Part shown: positions 26,747 to 34,512 of the stretch, in pieces | Numbering within the stretch: the first letter of the stretch is position 1 | How the letters are laid out: the number at the start of each line of letters is the position of its first letter | Source of the DNA: Saccharopolyspora gregorii | Lineage (GTDB): Bacteria > Actinomycetota > Actinomycetes > Mycobacteriales > Pseudonocardiaceae | Direction of reading: 5' to 3' | Assembly (NCBI RefSeq): GCF_024734405.1 | Contig: NZ_CP059556.1 | Coordinates: 744,001-808,000 of the forward strand | DNA: 64,000 nt | The notes under the pieces: generated by a model | Told to the model about the DNA's origin: nothing | The model's database searches: none | What the model saw: the letters and a program-made list of their open reading frames with translations, nothing else | Translations under genes and position numbers: made by a program

Positions 26747-28216
26747 TCAGGACGCGGCGCGGATCTCGCTGCCGTCGACCGCGTCGGTCGTCCACACCGC
26801 GTCGGGGCGCAGCCACCGCTGCATCCGGGACGGGGCGTCGACGGCGATGAGGACCAGCACCACGAAGGTCAGGCCGAACGACAGCACGGCCAGCGCGGTG
26901 CCCAGGCTCAGGCTGCTGCCGAGCGCGGCCCCGAGCGCCGGGGCGACGGCGCCGCCCAGCGAACCGACGTTGTAGCTGAACCCGAGCGCGGCGGCCCGGT
27001 GGCGCACGTCGAAGTAGCCGCCGATCCACTTCGGCAGCAACCCGGCGATGCCCTGCCCGAACACCTGCTGCACGAACAGCAGCGCGCCCAGCGCGAGCAG
27101 GCTGCTGCCGCCGATCGCGAACACCGGGAAGATCACGACCTGCGAAACGAGCAGGCTGATCCAGTAGGCCCGCCGGGTGCCCAGCCGGTCCCCGGTGAAC
27201 CCGGCGACGCAGCAGCCGACCGCGGCGCCGAGCCCGGCGAAGAACAGCACGTTCCCGGTCTCGGTGGCGCTGTAGCCGAGGTCGGTCTTCAGGTACGTCG
27301 GCAGCAGCGATTGGATCGGCCACGAGTACAGGAACGCGGTGAACACGATGACCAGCACCGTGATGCCGGTCGGCCAGCGCGGCCCGGTGAACTGCACCAT
27401 GTAGGACGCGAACACGGCCGCGGCGACCACGCCCAGCACCGCGATCAGCCACGCCGATCCGGCGGTCTGCGTGAAGATCGCGATCAGCGCGCCGAGCGCG
27501 GCGAGCCCGCTGACCGCGTTGAGCACCGCCCGGCGCCCGGTGAACAGGATGCCGATGACGGACGGGGTCGCGTCCTGCCGCGCGGCGGCCCGCGACCAGT
27601 CCCGCGACTCGGGGAGGCTGCGGCGCAGCCAGACGGCGAGCAGGATCGGCAGCAGCCCGATCCAGAACAGGGCGCGCCAGCCGAAGTTCGGCACGATCAG
27701 GCTGTAGGCCTGCGCGGCGACCACGGTGCCGATGGAGTAGCCGGAGATGAGGAATCCGCTGGCCTTGTTCCGCATCGACGTCGGCCAGGACTCGATGACG
27801 TAGGTGGAGCTGGCGCCGTACTCACCGGCCATGCCGAGGCCGACGACGAGCCGTGCGGCGAACAGCACGCCGAAGGTGGGGGCGAGCCCGCAGATCAGGG
27901 TGCCGACGGAGAACAGCACGATGCTGGCGATCATCGCGGACTTGCGGCCGAACCGGTCGGCCAGCGCGCCGAGGGTGAGCCCGCCGATCCACCGGGAGAT
28001 GAACGCGGCCGACACGAGCGTGGCCGCTTGCACCGCGGTGAGCCCGAATTCCGCCTTGACCTCGGTGAGCACCAGCGTGATCAGCACGAAGTCGAAGCCG
28101 TCCAGCAGGTAGCCGATCCAGGCGGCCGCGAACGCCTTCCACTGCGCGCGGTCCAGCTGCCGGTACCAGGGGGCGGACGCGCTGGGCGGATCTGCGGTGG
28201 GGGTGGCGCGGCGCAT
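26747..28216 (-). CDS. nanT: Sialic acid transporter, MFS
   Basis: A 489-residue MFS protein closely following the E. coli NanT pattern: [79 protein letters not shown] and [15 protein letters not shown]. Like NanT it carries extra membrane segments beyond the usual twelve. First gene of the nan operon, 22 bases before nanA, and divergent from a GntR regulator. It brings free sialic acid into the cell by proton symport. Confidence 0.92.
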   Translation of the reverse strand: MRRATPTADPPSASAPWYRQLDRAQWKAFAAAWIGYLLDGFDFVLITLVLTEVKAEFGLTAVQAATLVSAAFISRWIGGLTLGALADRFGRKSAMIASIVLFSVGTLICGLAPTFGVLFAARLVVGLGMAGEYGASSTYVIESWPTSMRNKASGFLISGYSIGTVVAAQAYSLIVPNFGWRALFWIGLLPILLAVWLRRSLPESRDWSRAAARQDATPSVIGILFTGRRAVLNAVSGLAALGALIAIFTQTAGSAWLIAVLGVVAAAVFASYMVQFTGPRWPTGITVLVIVFTAFLYSWPIQSLLPTYLKTDLGYSATETGNVLFFAGLGAAVGCCVAGFTGDRLGTRRAYWISLLVSQVVIFPVFAIGGSSLLALGALLFVQQVFGQGIAGLLPKWIGGYFDVRHRAAALGFSYNVGSLGGAVAPALGAALGSSLSLGTALAVLSFGLTFVVLVLIAVDAPSRMQRWLRPDAVWTTDAVDGSEIRAAS

Positions 28217-28335
28217 GGGTCACCTCGGTTCACGAGCGCTCGTCGTCGGCCCGGGCCGCGCGGGGGTACCGGCGTCGGCAGGGTCAGCGGTGAGCTCTGA
28301 ACGTGCCGCACCTCGCTGTGCGGACGTAGGACGTC

Positions 28336-28350
28336 AGACGTTGGACGTCT
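28336..28350. promoter_or_regulatory. Palindrome AGACGT-TGG-ACGTCT in the nanT/gntR divergent region
   Basis: A perfect 6-base inverted repeat with a 3-base centre, inside a run of GGACGTC-like direct repeats (28322-28349). It sits between nanT (start 28216) and the GntR gene (start 28422). A regulator of the FCD class usually binds such a short palindrome, so this is the likely nan operator. Confidence 0.5.
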
Positions 28351-28421
28351 TGGTCGGTCGGACTGTAGAGTGCGGCCGACGGCGTGTAAACCCCGCGACA
28401 CCAGTGCGATGCGGAGAACCG

Positions 28422-29119
28422 ATGACAGACGTGGCGATCGGCGCGGCTCGCCGCCCGGCGCTGGATCCGCTGCCGGAACGGGTGCTGGAGCTGATCCACG
28501 ACCGCGGGCTGCGGCCCGGCGACCCGATGCCGACCGAGCTCGAACTGATCGAACTGCTCGGGTGTCGCGCAACAGCGTGCGGGAGGCGGTGCGCTCGCTG
28601 CGCGCCCTCGGCATCGTCGACGTCCGGCACGGGCACGGCACCGTCGTGGGGGAGGCATCGCTGCACGTGCTGTCGCCGTCGCTGGCGTTCCGCGCCGTCG
28701 CCGGCGGGGACGACCTGGCGGGGCTGCGCAACCTCATCGAGGTGCGGGAGCTGATCGAGGTCGGCGTCGCCGGGCGGCTCGCGGGCGAACTCGATGAGTC
28801 CACATTGGACCGGTTGGACGCGCTGTGCACCGCGATGGGCGAGACCGAGCTCGACCCGGAGACCGACCGGGAATTCCACCGGCTGCTGTACGCGCGGGTG
28901 GACAACCCGCTGATCGGGCAGCTCGTCGACGTGTTCTGGGACGCCTACCGCACCGCGCACGACGCGCTCAGCGCTCCCGGCCCCGCCGAGCAGGCCGAGA
29001 CCGTGCGGCTGCACTCCGCGATCGTCGACGCGCTGCGCGCCGGGGACGCCGCGGCCGCGCGGGAGGCGATGACCGCCCACTTCGCAGAGATCAACCACCG
29101 CCTGGGTTTCGACGGTTGA
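28422..29119 (+). pseudogene. GntR/FCD-family regulator (nan operon) broken by a one-base frameshift
   Basis: Two frames together encode a complete 232-residue FCD-type GntR regulator. Frame one from ATG 28422 gives LPERVLELIHDRGLRPGDPMPTE then LELIELLGC. At the GGG run 28560-28562 homology shifts to the next frame, which continues VSRNSVREAVRSLRALGIVDVRHGHGTVV and then the FCD domain ending in AHFAEINHRLGF. Adding one G restores LLGVSRNSVREAV. The DNA-binding domain is therefore split. This is either a real loss-of-function change, leaving nanTAKE unregulated, or a homopolymer error. The C-terminal FCD domain keeps its metal/ligand-site Asp/His residues (FHRLLY, LHSAIVDAL). Confidence 0.85.
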
Positions 29120-29137
29120 CCGGCTGGGCCCGGAAAC

Positions 29138-29173
29138 GCGGAACCCCCGCCGCGCGCGGCGACGGGGGTCCGC
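29138..29173. terminator. Hairpin terminator between convergent genes
   Basis: GCGG and ACCCCCG (29138-29149) pair with CGGGGGT and CCGC (29163-29173), with CCGC/GCGG pairing inside. It lies between the GntR pseudogene and the convergent DUF4232 gene and can serve both. Confidence 0.6.
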
Positions 29174-29278
29174 GCCGGAATTCCACCGGCGCCGTTCTCG
29201 GTCGGCGCCGACCGCTCCGCGCGGTGGCGGACCGGAGCGGGGAATTCGCGGCGCAGCTCCGGCGGAACCGGAGCGGGA

Positions 29279-29860
29279 TCAGAAGGTGACGCCCTGCGGC
29301 GACGGCTGCAGCGTGCCGACCTGCATCGACTTGATCGGGAACTCCAGGTACTCGGCCTCGCCGCTGTCGACGTTCACGTTCACGTCGCCGGAGGTGTCCG
29401 AGAAGCTCGCCCGGAAACCGGTGGCGGTGCGCACGTCGTTCTTGTCGCCGAGTTCGAAGTGGACGCCCGCGAACGCGGTGCGGTTCGGCTCCAGCGAGAT
29501 CTCGGTGCGACCGCCCGGGATGTCGACGTTCTCGCTCGGCACGCCGTCGATCGGGGAGCCCGTCATGTCCTCCGGCGTCAGCTCCACCCAGCCCGCCACC
29601 GGGCAGGTCCGGTCCGACTGGTTCGTGACGGCCAGCAGGTTCACGCCGGGGCGTCCCGGCTGCGGGATCAGGTCGACCGAGTAGTCCGCCGCGGAGCAGG
29701 GGGAGGCCGAGATGTCCTCGGTCGTCCCACCCTGCTCGACGGCCGCGTTCGACGCCCCGGACGGCGCGGCACCGGTGGCCTGGCCGCAACCGACGAGCAG
29801 CAGCGCACCGCTGAACAGCGCGGCGGCGGCACCGATCTTGCGGGTCTTGGTCAGCGACAT
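29279..29860 (-). CDS. DUF4232 lipoprotein
   Basis: A 193-residue exported protein. The signal ends in a lipobox LLVGCG, so it is probably lipid-anchored on the outer face of the membrane. The mature beta-sandwich region has paired Cys (SPCSAADY and RTCPVAGWVEL) typical of DUF4232. GGGGGAG lies 8 bases before ATG 29860; a longer frame to 29908 has no signal logic. Function unknown; such proteins are abundant cell-surface proteins in actinomycetes. Confidence 0.87.
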   Translation of the reverse strand: MSLTKTRKIGAAAALFSGALLLVGCGQATGAAPSGASNAAVEQGGTTEDISASPCSAADYSVDLIPQPGRPGVNLLAVTNQSDRTCPVAGWVELTPEDMTGSPIDGVPSENVDIPGGRTEISLEPNRTAFAGVHFELGDKNDVRTATGFRASFSDTSGDVNVNVDSGEAEYLEFPIKSMQVGTLQPSPQGVTF

Positions 29861-30170
29861 GGTGGTTCTCCCCCTTCGGCTTCCGCACGGTCGTCCCGTG
29901 CCCTTCACGCCGTAGGACGTGCCGCTCGCGACCGGGTTGCCGCCGCCGCGCCGGGAGATCGTTCGTGCGGGTATTCCCGCTCCGGCTTTCCGGAGCAGTG
30001 GCCGCGATCGCCCTGATCGTTATGATTCACCCACTCGTGCGCGGACGCGACATCGCGCCGAGCGGTGCCGGACGCCGATGTCTGCCGCGCCGCCGGTGCC
30101 GCGCAGGCCCCGACGTGCGAGCCGCCGGATCGCCGCCGCGCGATCCCAGAAGACACGGGTAGTGGTCCAC
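29861..30170. other. 310-base divergent intergenic stretch
   Basis: It separates the DUF4232 gene (minus) from the amidase (plus). A TTATGATT box near 30020 is a possible -10 element. A short plus-strand open frame (29965-30162) has a hydrophobic start but no ribosome site or family match, so I do not call it. Confidence 0.35.
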
Positions 30171-32111
30171 ATGAGAACGTCCTTCGTCAGAGGGGGTGCG
30201 GTGCGCGCCGGTCGGTTGCCCCGCGCGCTCGCGGTGTTGACGGGGGTGACGGGGCTGCTGGTGAGCGCGGCGGCCCCCGCCTTCGCCGAAGAAACACCGG
30301 AACGCCCCGACACCGTCCAGCAGCGGGCCTACGAGTCCGCCGCCGCCGAGTTCGGCGTGCCGCAACAACTGCTGATGGCGGTGTCCTTCCAGCTCACCAG
30401 GTGGGAGGACCACCACGGTGAGCAGAGCAAGGCCGGCGGCTACGGCCCGATGCACCTCGTCGAGGTCAGTGCCGAGCAGCTCCGCGAGCAGCACCCCAAG
30501 CTCGTCCGGTACGCCGACGAGCCGTCGCTGCACACCCTCACCGAGGCCGCCGAGCTCACGGGCACCGACCCGGAGCAGGTGAAGTCGGACGTCGTGCAGA
30601 ACATCCGGGCCGGTGCCGCGCTGCTCGCGCACCGCGCCGAGGAGATCGACGGCGGCGCTCCCGAGGAGATCGACGACTGGTACCCGGCCGTGGCCGAGTT
30701 CAGCGGTGATGCGCAGGCCGACGGCGCGCAGTCCTTCGCCGACGACGTCTACGACGTGCTCGGCCAGGGCCGCGCCCGCACCACCTCCAGCGGCCAGCGC
30801 CTCGCGTTCCCGAAGGTCGCCGCCGAGCCCGAACCGGACCGCGACCTGTCCGCGGCCCGGCTGAAGGCCGCGCCCGCTGAGGACGCGGACCAGCCGAAGG
30901 CGGAATGCCCCGAGGGCCTGGACTGCCGTTACCTGCCCGCGGCCTACCAGCCCACCGACCCGGAGGACCCCACCGCCGGGTACGGCAACTACGACACCGC
31001 GAACCGCCCCGAGGACGTGAAGATCGACTCGATCGTCATCCACGACACCGAGGTGTCGTACCAGTCGACGATCAGCGCGTTCCAGAACCCGGCGCACGGC
31101 GCCTCCTCGCACTACGTGGTCCGCTCCTCCGACGGCCAGATCACGCAGATGGTGCCCACCAAGGACATGCCGTGGCACGCGGGCAGCTGGGACCGCAACA
31201 TCCGCTCCATCGGCATCGAGCACGAGGGCTGGGCCGCGGAAGGCGGCACCTGGTACACCGAGCCGATGTACCGCGCCTCGGCGAAGCTCGTCCGGTACCT
31301 CGCGGACAAGTACGACATCCCGCTCGACCGCGCGCACATCCTCGGCCACGACGAGGTCACCGCGGAGAAGCCCGCCAAGGCCGGGCTGGAGCACTACGAC
31401 CCGGGCCCGTTCTGGGACTGGGCGCACTACATGAACCTGATGGACGCGCCGCTGGACAACGACACGGGCGGCGACGACGTCGTCACGATCTTCCCGCGGT
31501 TCGACACCAACCGCCCCGAGGTCGTCAGCTGCCCGCAGGGCGAGGAGTGCGAGACGCTGCCCGCGCAGCCCGCGAACTTCCTGTACCTGCGCACCGAACC
31601 GCGCGCCGACGCGCCGCTGCTGAGCAACCCGGCGCTGCACGCCGACGGTGAACCCGGCACCACCCGCATCGAGGACTGGAGCGCCAAGGCCGCCGTCGGC
31701 AGGCAGTACGTCGTCGCCGAACGGCGCGGCGACTGGCTCGCCATCTGGTTCGACGGCAAGAAGGCGTGGCTGAAGGACCCGGACGGCACCAACACCGCCC
31801 CCGCCGACGACGCGGAACTGGGCACCCCCGCCCGCGACGGCATCCCCACCTACGGGCGGGCGCTGCCCGCGCCGGGCGACTACCCGGAGGGCGTCGAGGC
31901 CCAGGAGCTCGAACCGCTGCCGTACAAGATCCCGGCCGGTCAGAAGTACGTGACGGGGGACGAGACCAAGGCGGTCGACTACCACGCCACCTACGACGAG
32001 CTCGACGATCCGAAGAACCACACCGTGATCAAGGGTTCGGAGACCTACGTCCCGGTCTCCTACAACCACCGCTGGGTCTACGTCAAGAAGTCGGACCTGG
32101 ACGCGGCCTGA
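30171..32111 (+). CDS. Secreted N-acetylmuramoyl-L-alanine amidase (Amidase_2)
   Basis: A 646-residue exported peptidoglycan hydrolase. A long twin-basic-like leader (RGGAVRAGRLPRALAVLTGVTGLLVSAAAPAFA) ends near residue 40. A helical N-terminal region (about 45-210) resembles a muramidase/Slt-like helper (FGVPQQLLMAVSFQ). The Amidase_2 domain at about 280-425 has zinc ligands in SIVIHDTEVSY and LEHYDPGPFWDW, the catalytic HILGHDEV and GIEHEG. SH3-like repeats follow in the C-terminal third (LYLRTEPRADAPLL, WLAIWFDGKKAWL, and a last VPVSYNHRWVYV). It trims peptide stems from peptidoglycan outside the cell. Confidence 0.88.
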   Translation: MRTSFVRGGAVRAGRLPRALAVLTGVTGLLVSAAAPAFAEETPERPDTVQQRAYESAAAEFGVPQQLLMAVSFQLTRWEDHHGEQSKAGGYGPMHLVEVSAEQLREQHPKLVRYADEPSLHTLTEAAELTGTDPEQVKSDVVQNIRAGAALLAHRAEEIDGGAPEEIDDWYPAVAEFSGDAQADGAQSFADDVYDVLGQGRARTTSSGQRLAFPKVAAEPEPDRDLSAARLKAAPAEDADQPKAECPEGLDCRYLPAAYQPTDPEDPTAGYGNYDTANRPEDVKIDSIVIHDTEVSYQSTISAFQNPAHGASSHYVVRSSDGQITQMVPTKDMPWHAGSWDRNIRSIGIEHEGWAAEGGTWYTEPMYRASAKLVRYLADKYDIPLDRAHILGHDEVTAEKPAKAGLEHYDPGPFWDWAHYMNLMDAPLDNDTGGDDVVTIFPRFDTNRPEVVSCPQGEECETLPAQPANFLYLRTEPRADAPLLSNPALHADGEPGTTRIEDWSAKAAVGRQYVVAERRGDWLAIWFDGKKAWLKDPDGTNTAPADDAELGTPARDGIPTYGRALPAPGDYPEGVEAQELEPLPYKIPAGQKYVTGDETKAVDYHATYDELDDPKNHTVIKGSETYVPVSYNHRWVYVKKSDLDAA

Positions 32112-32117
32112 TGAGCC

Positions 32118-32150
32118 GCGGGGCGCCCCGATCCGGTCGGGGCGCCCCGC
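32118..32150. terminator. 14-bp perfect hairpin terminator
   Basis: GCGGGGCGCCCCGA (32118-32131) pairs with TCGGGGCGCCCCGC (32137-32150) around TCCGG, 6 bases after the amidase stop and before the convergent membrane-protein stop at 32163. It serves both genes. Confidence 0.75.
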
Positions 32151-32162
32151 GCTTCCTCGCGA

Positions 32163-32534
32163 TCAGCCCTGGTGGGCGAGGTTGCGCGCGTAGTTGACGC
32201 GGTTGCCGAAGTCGACCACGGCGAACGCGGAGTGCACCGGGATCTGCGTCTGGTGCGCGATCCCGGAGCCGTGCACCGCCACCTGCACCCAGCCCTCGGT
32301 GCGTTCCTCCTTCGCGAGCAGGAACAGCAGACCGAGCAGGCAGAAGAACGCGAAGATGATCGCGCAGACGATCGCCCAGGCCGGGATGCCCCGCGTGGTG
32401 CGGCTCAGGTCGGTGAACGACCAGGTGGTGCCCGCGATCGGGGCGCGCCCGGACGGGGTGATCACTTCGTGCTGGGTGCAGGCGATGTCGCCGATGGCGA
32501 CCAGGATCGGCGGTTGCGCGGGGTAGGGATGCAC
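32163..32534 (-). CDS. Small membrane protein
   Basis: A 123-residue protein with one long hydrophobic segment or hairpin (IPAWAIVCAIIFAFFCLLGLLFLLA, about 49-73) between an N-terminal region (ILVAIGDIACTQHEVITPSG) and a C-terminal soluble part (WVQVAVHGSG...NRVNYARNLA). Starts at GTG 32534. The N-terminal IGDIACT...VITPSG plan recurs in actinobacterial membrane proteins of unknown role. Function unknown. Confidence 0.72.
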   Translation of the reverse strand: MHPYPAQPPILVAIGDIACTQHEVITPSGRAPIAGTTWSFTDLSRTTRGIPAWAIVCAIIFAFFCLLGLLFLLAKEERTEGWVQVAVHGSGIAHQTQIPVHSAFAVVDFGNRVNYARNLAHQG

Positions 32535-32601
32535 GGGAGTCGATCGTACGTCGCTGCCCGGCGCGATTCAGGCGAACGCACCTCGCCGCCACCCCCGGCG
32601 C

Positions 32602-32859
32602 TCAGTCGGACCAGAGGTGCCAGGTCCGCGTGGTGATGAGGACCGCGGACAGGGCGGTGCAGAGGGCGAAACCGGCCGCGTCGTCGATCAGCAGGCTGAT
32701 CACGGCGAGCAGGCCCGCCACGACGCCCAGCACCAGCCGCGCCTTGCCGGGCGTGGCCGGGTGCAGGTCGGTGCGGGAGAAGGTGGCGGCGAACTCGGGG
32801 TCGTCGGCGGTGAGCCGGTCCTCGATCTCGGCGAGCCGGCGTTGCTCGTGTCGGTGCAC
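32602..32859 (-). CDS. DUF3040 membrane protein
   Basis: An 85-residue protein from GTG 32859 with a GGGAGGAGGA site upstream. The N-terminal HEQRRLAEIEDRLTADDPEFAATF is the DUF3040 signature and two hydrophobic segments follow. These small inner-membrane proteins are common in actinomycetes; role unknown. Confidence 0.85.
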   Translation of the reverse strand: MHRHEQRRLAEIEDRLTADDPEFAATFSRTDLHPATPGKARLVLGVVAGLLAVISLLIDDAAGFALCTALSAVLITTRTWHLWSD

Positions 32860-33177
32860 TGGCTCCTCCTCCCGGCTCGGTGCGGGCGTGTGCCCGAGCG
32901 TGCCCGGGCGCAGGCGCGCGGGTGAGAGGACAACGGCCCGCGTTCCCGGGACCAAAGGCCCGGGCGGGCCCCGGCGAGAACCCGGCCGAGCGCCGAGACC
33001 TGGCTCAGCGCCGAGCCGCGGCTGAGCGTGCCGACCGGCCCCGTGCCGAGAGGGACCGGCCCGCTCCTACCCGCGCCGCGCGGCGGATTCCCCGGCGCGA
33101 TCGAGGTTGGCTGGAACGGCCGTCCGATGAGTTCTCGCGACCGCATCACCTGATCGGCCGTCCCGGGAGCGGATCAC
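32860..33177. other. 318-base gene-free stretch
   Basis: GC-rich spacer upstream of the DUF3040 gene, with short direct repeats of CGAGCG/CCGAGC type. No frame has a ribosome site plus family signal. It ends at the P450 terminator. Confidence 0.35.
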
Positions 33178-33209
33178 GGCCGGGAGCCCGCGACTCCGGG
33201 CTCCCGGCC
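33178..33209. terminator. 12-bp perfect hairpin terminator of the P450 gene
   Basis: GGCCGGGAGCCC (33178-33189) pairs with GGGCTCCCGGCC (33198-33209) around an 8-base loop, 5 bases past the P450 stop on the minus strand. Confidence 0.75.
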
Positions 33210-33214
33210 GGGGC

Positions 33215-34420
33215 TCAGCCGAGCACCACCGGCAGCGCCCGGAACCCGTTCATGATCAGGCCGCGGTTGCGGCGCAGTGCGCTCCCGCCGACGGCGAGGC
33301 GGGCCTCCGGGAAGCGGCGGGTGATCTCCTGGAACGCCACCTCGCCCTCCAGCCGCGCGAGCGGGGCACCGAGGCAGTGGTGCAGCCCGTGGCCGAACGC
33401 GAGGTGCCCGGACCGGGGCCGCTCCAGGTCCAGCTCGTCGGCCCGCTCGAACTGCTCGCCGTCCCGGTTCGCCGAGGACAGGTTGATCATGACGAGTTCG
33501 CCCGCCGGGATGGTCACGTCGCCGATGGTCACGTCCTCGGTGGTGAACCGGTGCGTGCTCATCCGCAGCGGCCCGTCGTAGCGCAGCACCTCCTCCACCG
33601 CGCCGGGCAGCAGTTCGGGCCGTTCGCGCAGCTCGGCCCACTTCGCCGGTTCGGCCAGCAGCCAGCGCAGCCCGTTGCCGACCAGGTTCACCGTCGTCTC
33701 GTGCCCGGCCACGATCAGCAGGAACGCGGTGGCGAGCAGTTCCTCCTCGGTGAGCCGGTCCTCCTCGTCGGAGGCGGTGGTCAGCGCCGAGAGCAGGTCC
33801 GCACCGGGTGCGGCGCGCTTCGCCGCGAACAGCTCGCGGAAGAACCCCGCCATCTCGCGGGACGCACCGAGGCTCTGCCCCCGTTCCGCCGGGGTCAGCA
33901 GTGCGGCGGTCCACTCGCGGAACCGGGAGCGGTCGCCCTCCGGGATGCCCATCAGCTCGCAGATCACCGTGATCGGCAGCGGGAACGCGAAGTGCTCGAT
34001 CAGGTCGACCGGCTCGTCCCGCGGCAGCGCGTCGAGCAGCCCGGTGACCAGCTCCACCACCCGCGGCCGCAGCGCCGCGATCCGGCGGACGGTGAAGTCG
34101 CGCGCCAGCAGCTTGCGCAGCCGGGTGTGGTCGGGCGGGTCGGAGTTGAGCATGTGCTTGGAGAACAGCCCGGACAGCTGATCGCCGAGCTCGGGGTTCC
34201 GCTTGCTGCGGATGACGTCGCTGAGGCGGTCCGAATCCTTGGCCAGCCGTGGATCGTTGAGCGCGGCGCGGGCGTCGGCGAATCGGCCGATCACCCAGAT
34301 CGGGAGCCCGTCCCCGGGGACGGCGCGGTGCACGGGGGCCTGTTCGCGCAGCGCGCGCTCCACCTCGTCGGCCCGGTCCCAGTAGTCCTCGTCGAACAGC
34401 GCGGTTCTCGTGTCGGTCAC
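33215..34420 (-). CDS. Cytochrome P450 (CYP107-like)
   Basis: A 401-residue soluble class I P450. The oxygen-activation motif AGHETT is in the I helix, ExxR is in EEVLRYDGP, and the haem-binding loop is LAFGHGLHHCLGAPLAR with the Cys ligand. Overall layout matches actinobacterial CYP107-type hydroxylases used in natural-product tailoring or xenobiotic oxidation. No ferredoxin gene is adjacent. It begins at GTG 34420 and is divergent, across 92 bases, from the PabAB gene. The substrate cannot be read from sequence. Confidence 0.93.
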   Translation of the reverse strand: MTDTRTALFDEDYWDRADEVERALREQAPVHRAVPGDGLPIWVIGRFADARAALNDPRLAKDSDRLSDVIRSKRNPELGDQLSGLFSKHMLNSDPPDHTRLRKLLARDFTVRRIAALRPRVVELVTGLLDALPRDEPVDLIEHFAFPLPITVICELMGIPEGDRSRFREWTAALLTPAERGQSLGASREMAGFFRELFAAKRAAPGADLLSALTTASDEEDRLTEEELLATAFLLIVAGHETTVNLVGNGLRWLLAEPAKWAELRERPELLPGAVEEVLRYDGPLRMSTHRFTTEDVTIGDVTIPAGELVMINLSSANRDGEQFERADELDLERPRSGHLAFGHGLHHCLGAPLARLEGEVAFQEITRRFPEARLAVGGSALRRNRGLIMNGFRALPVVLG

Positions 34421-34512
34421 CCGGCCGAGTCTGCCCGTCGCGCAGCGCTACCGGCCACCAGATGATGTCGACGGTCCTCCGGCGGTGGACGCGTCCGGGG
34501 GAGTATGTCCCG

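Noticed and set aside
29965-30162. Possible small membrane peptide gene before the amidase
   Set aside because: Hydrophobic start, but no ribosome site and a basic, low-complexity second half.
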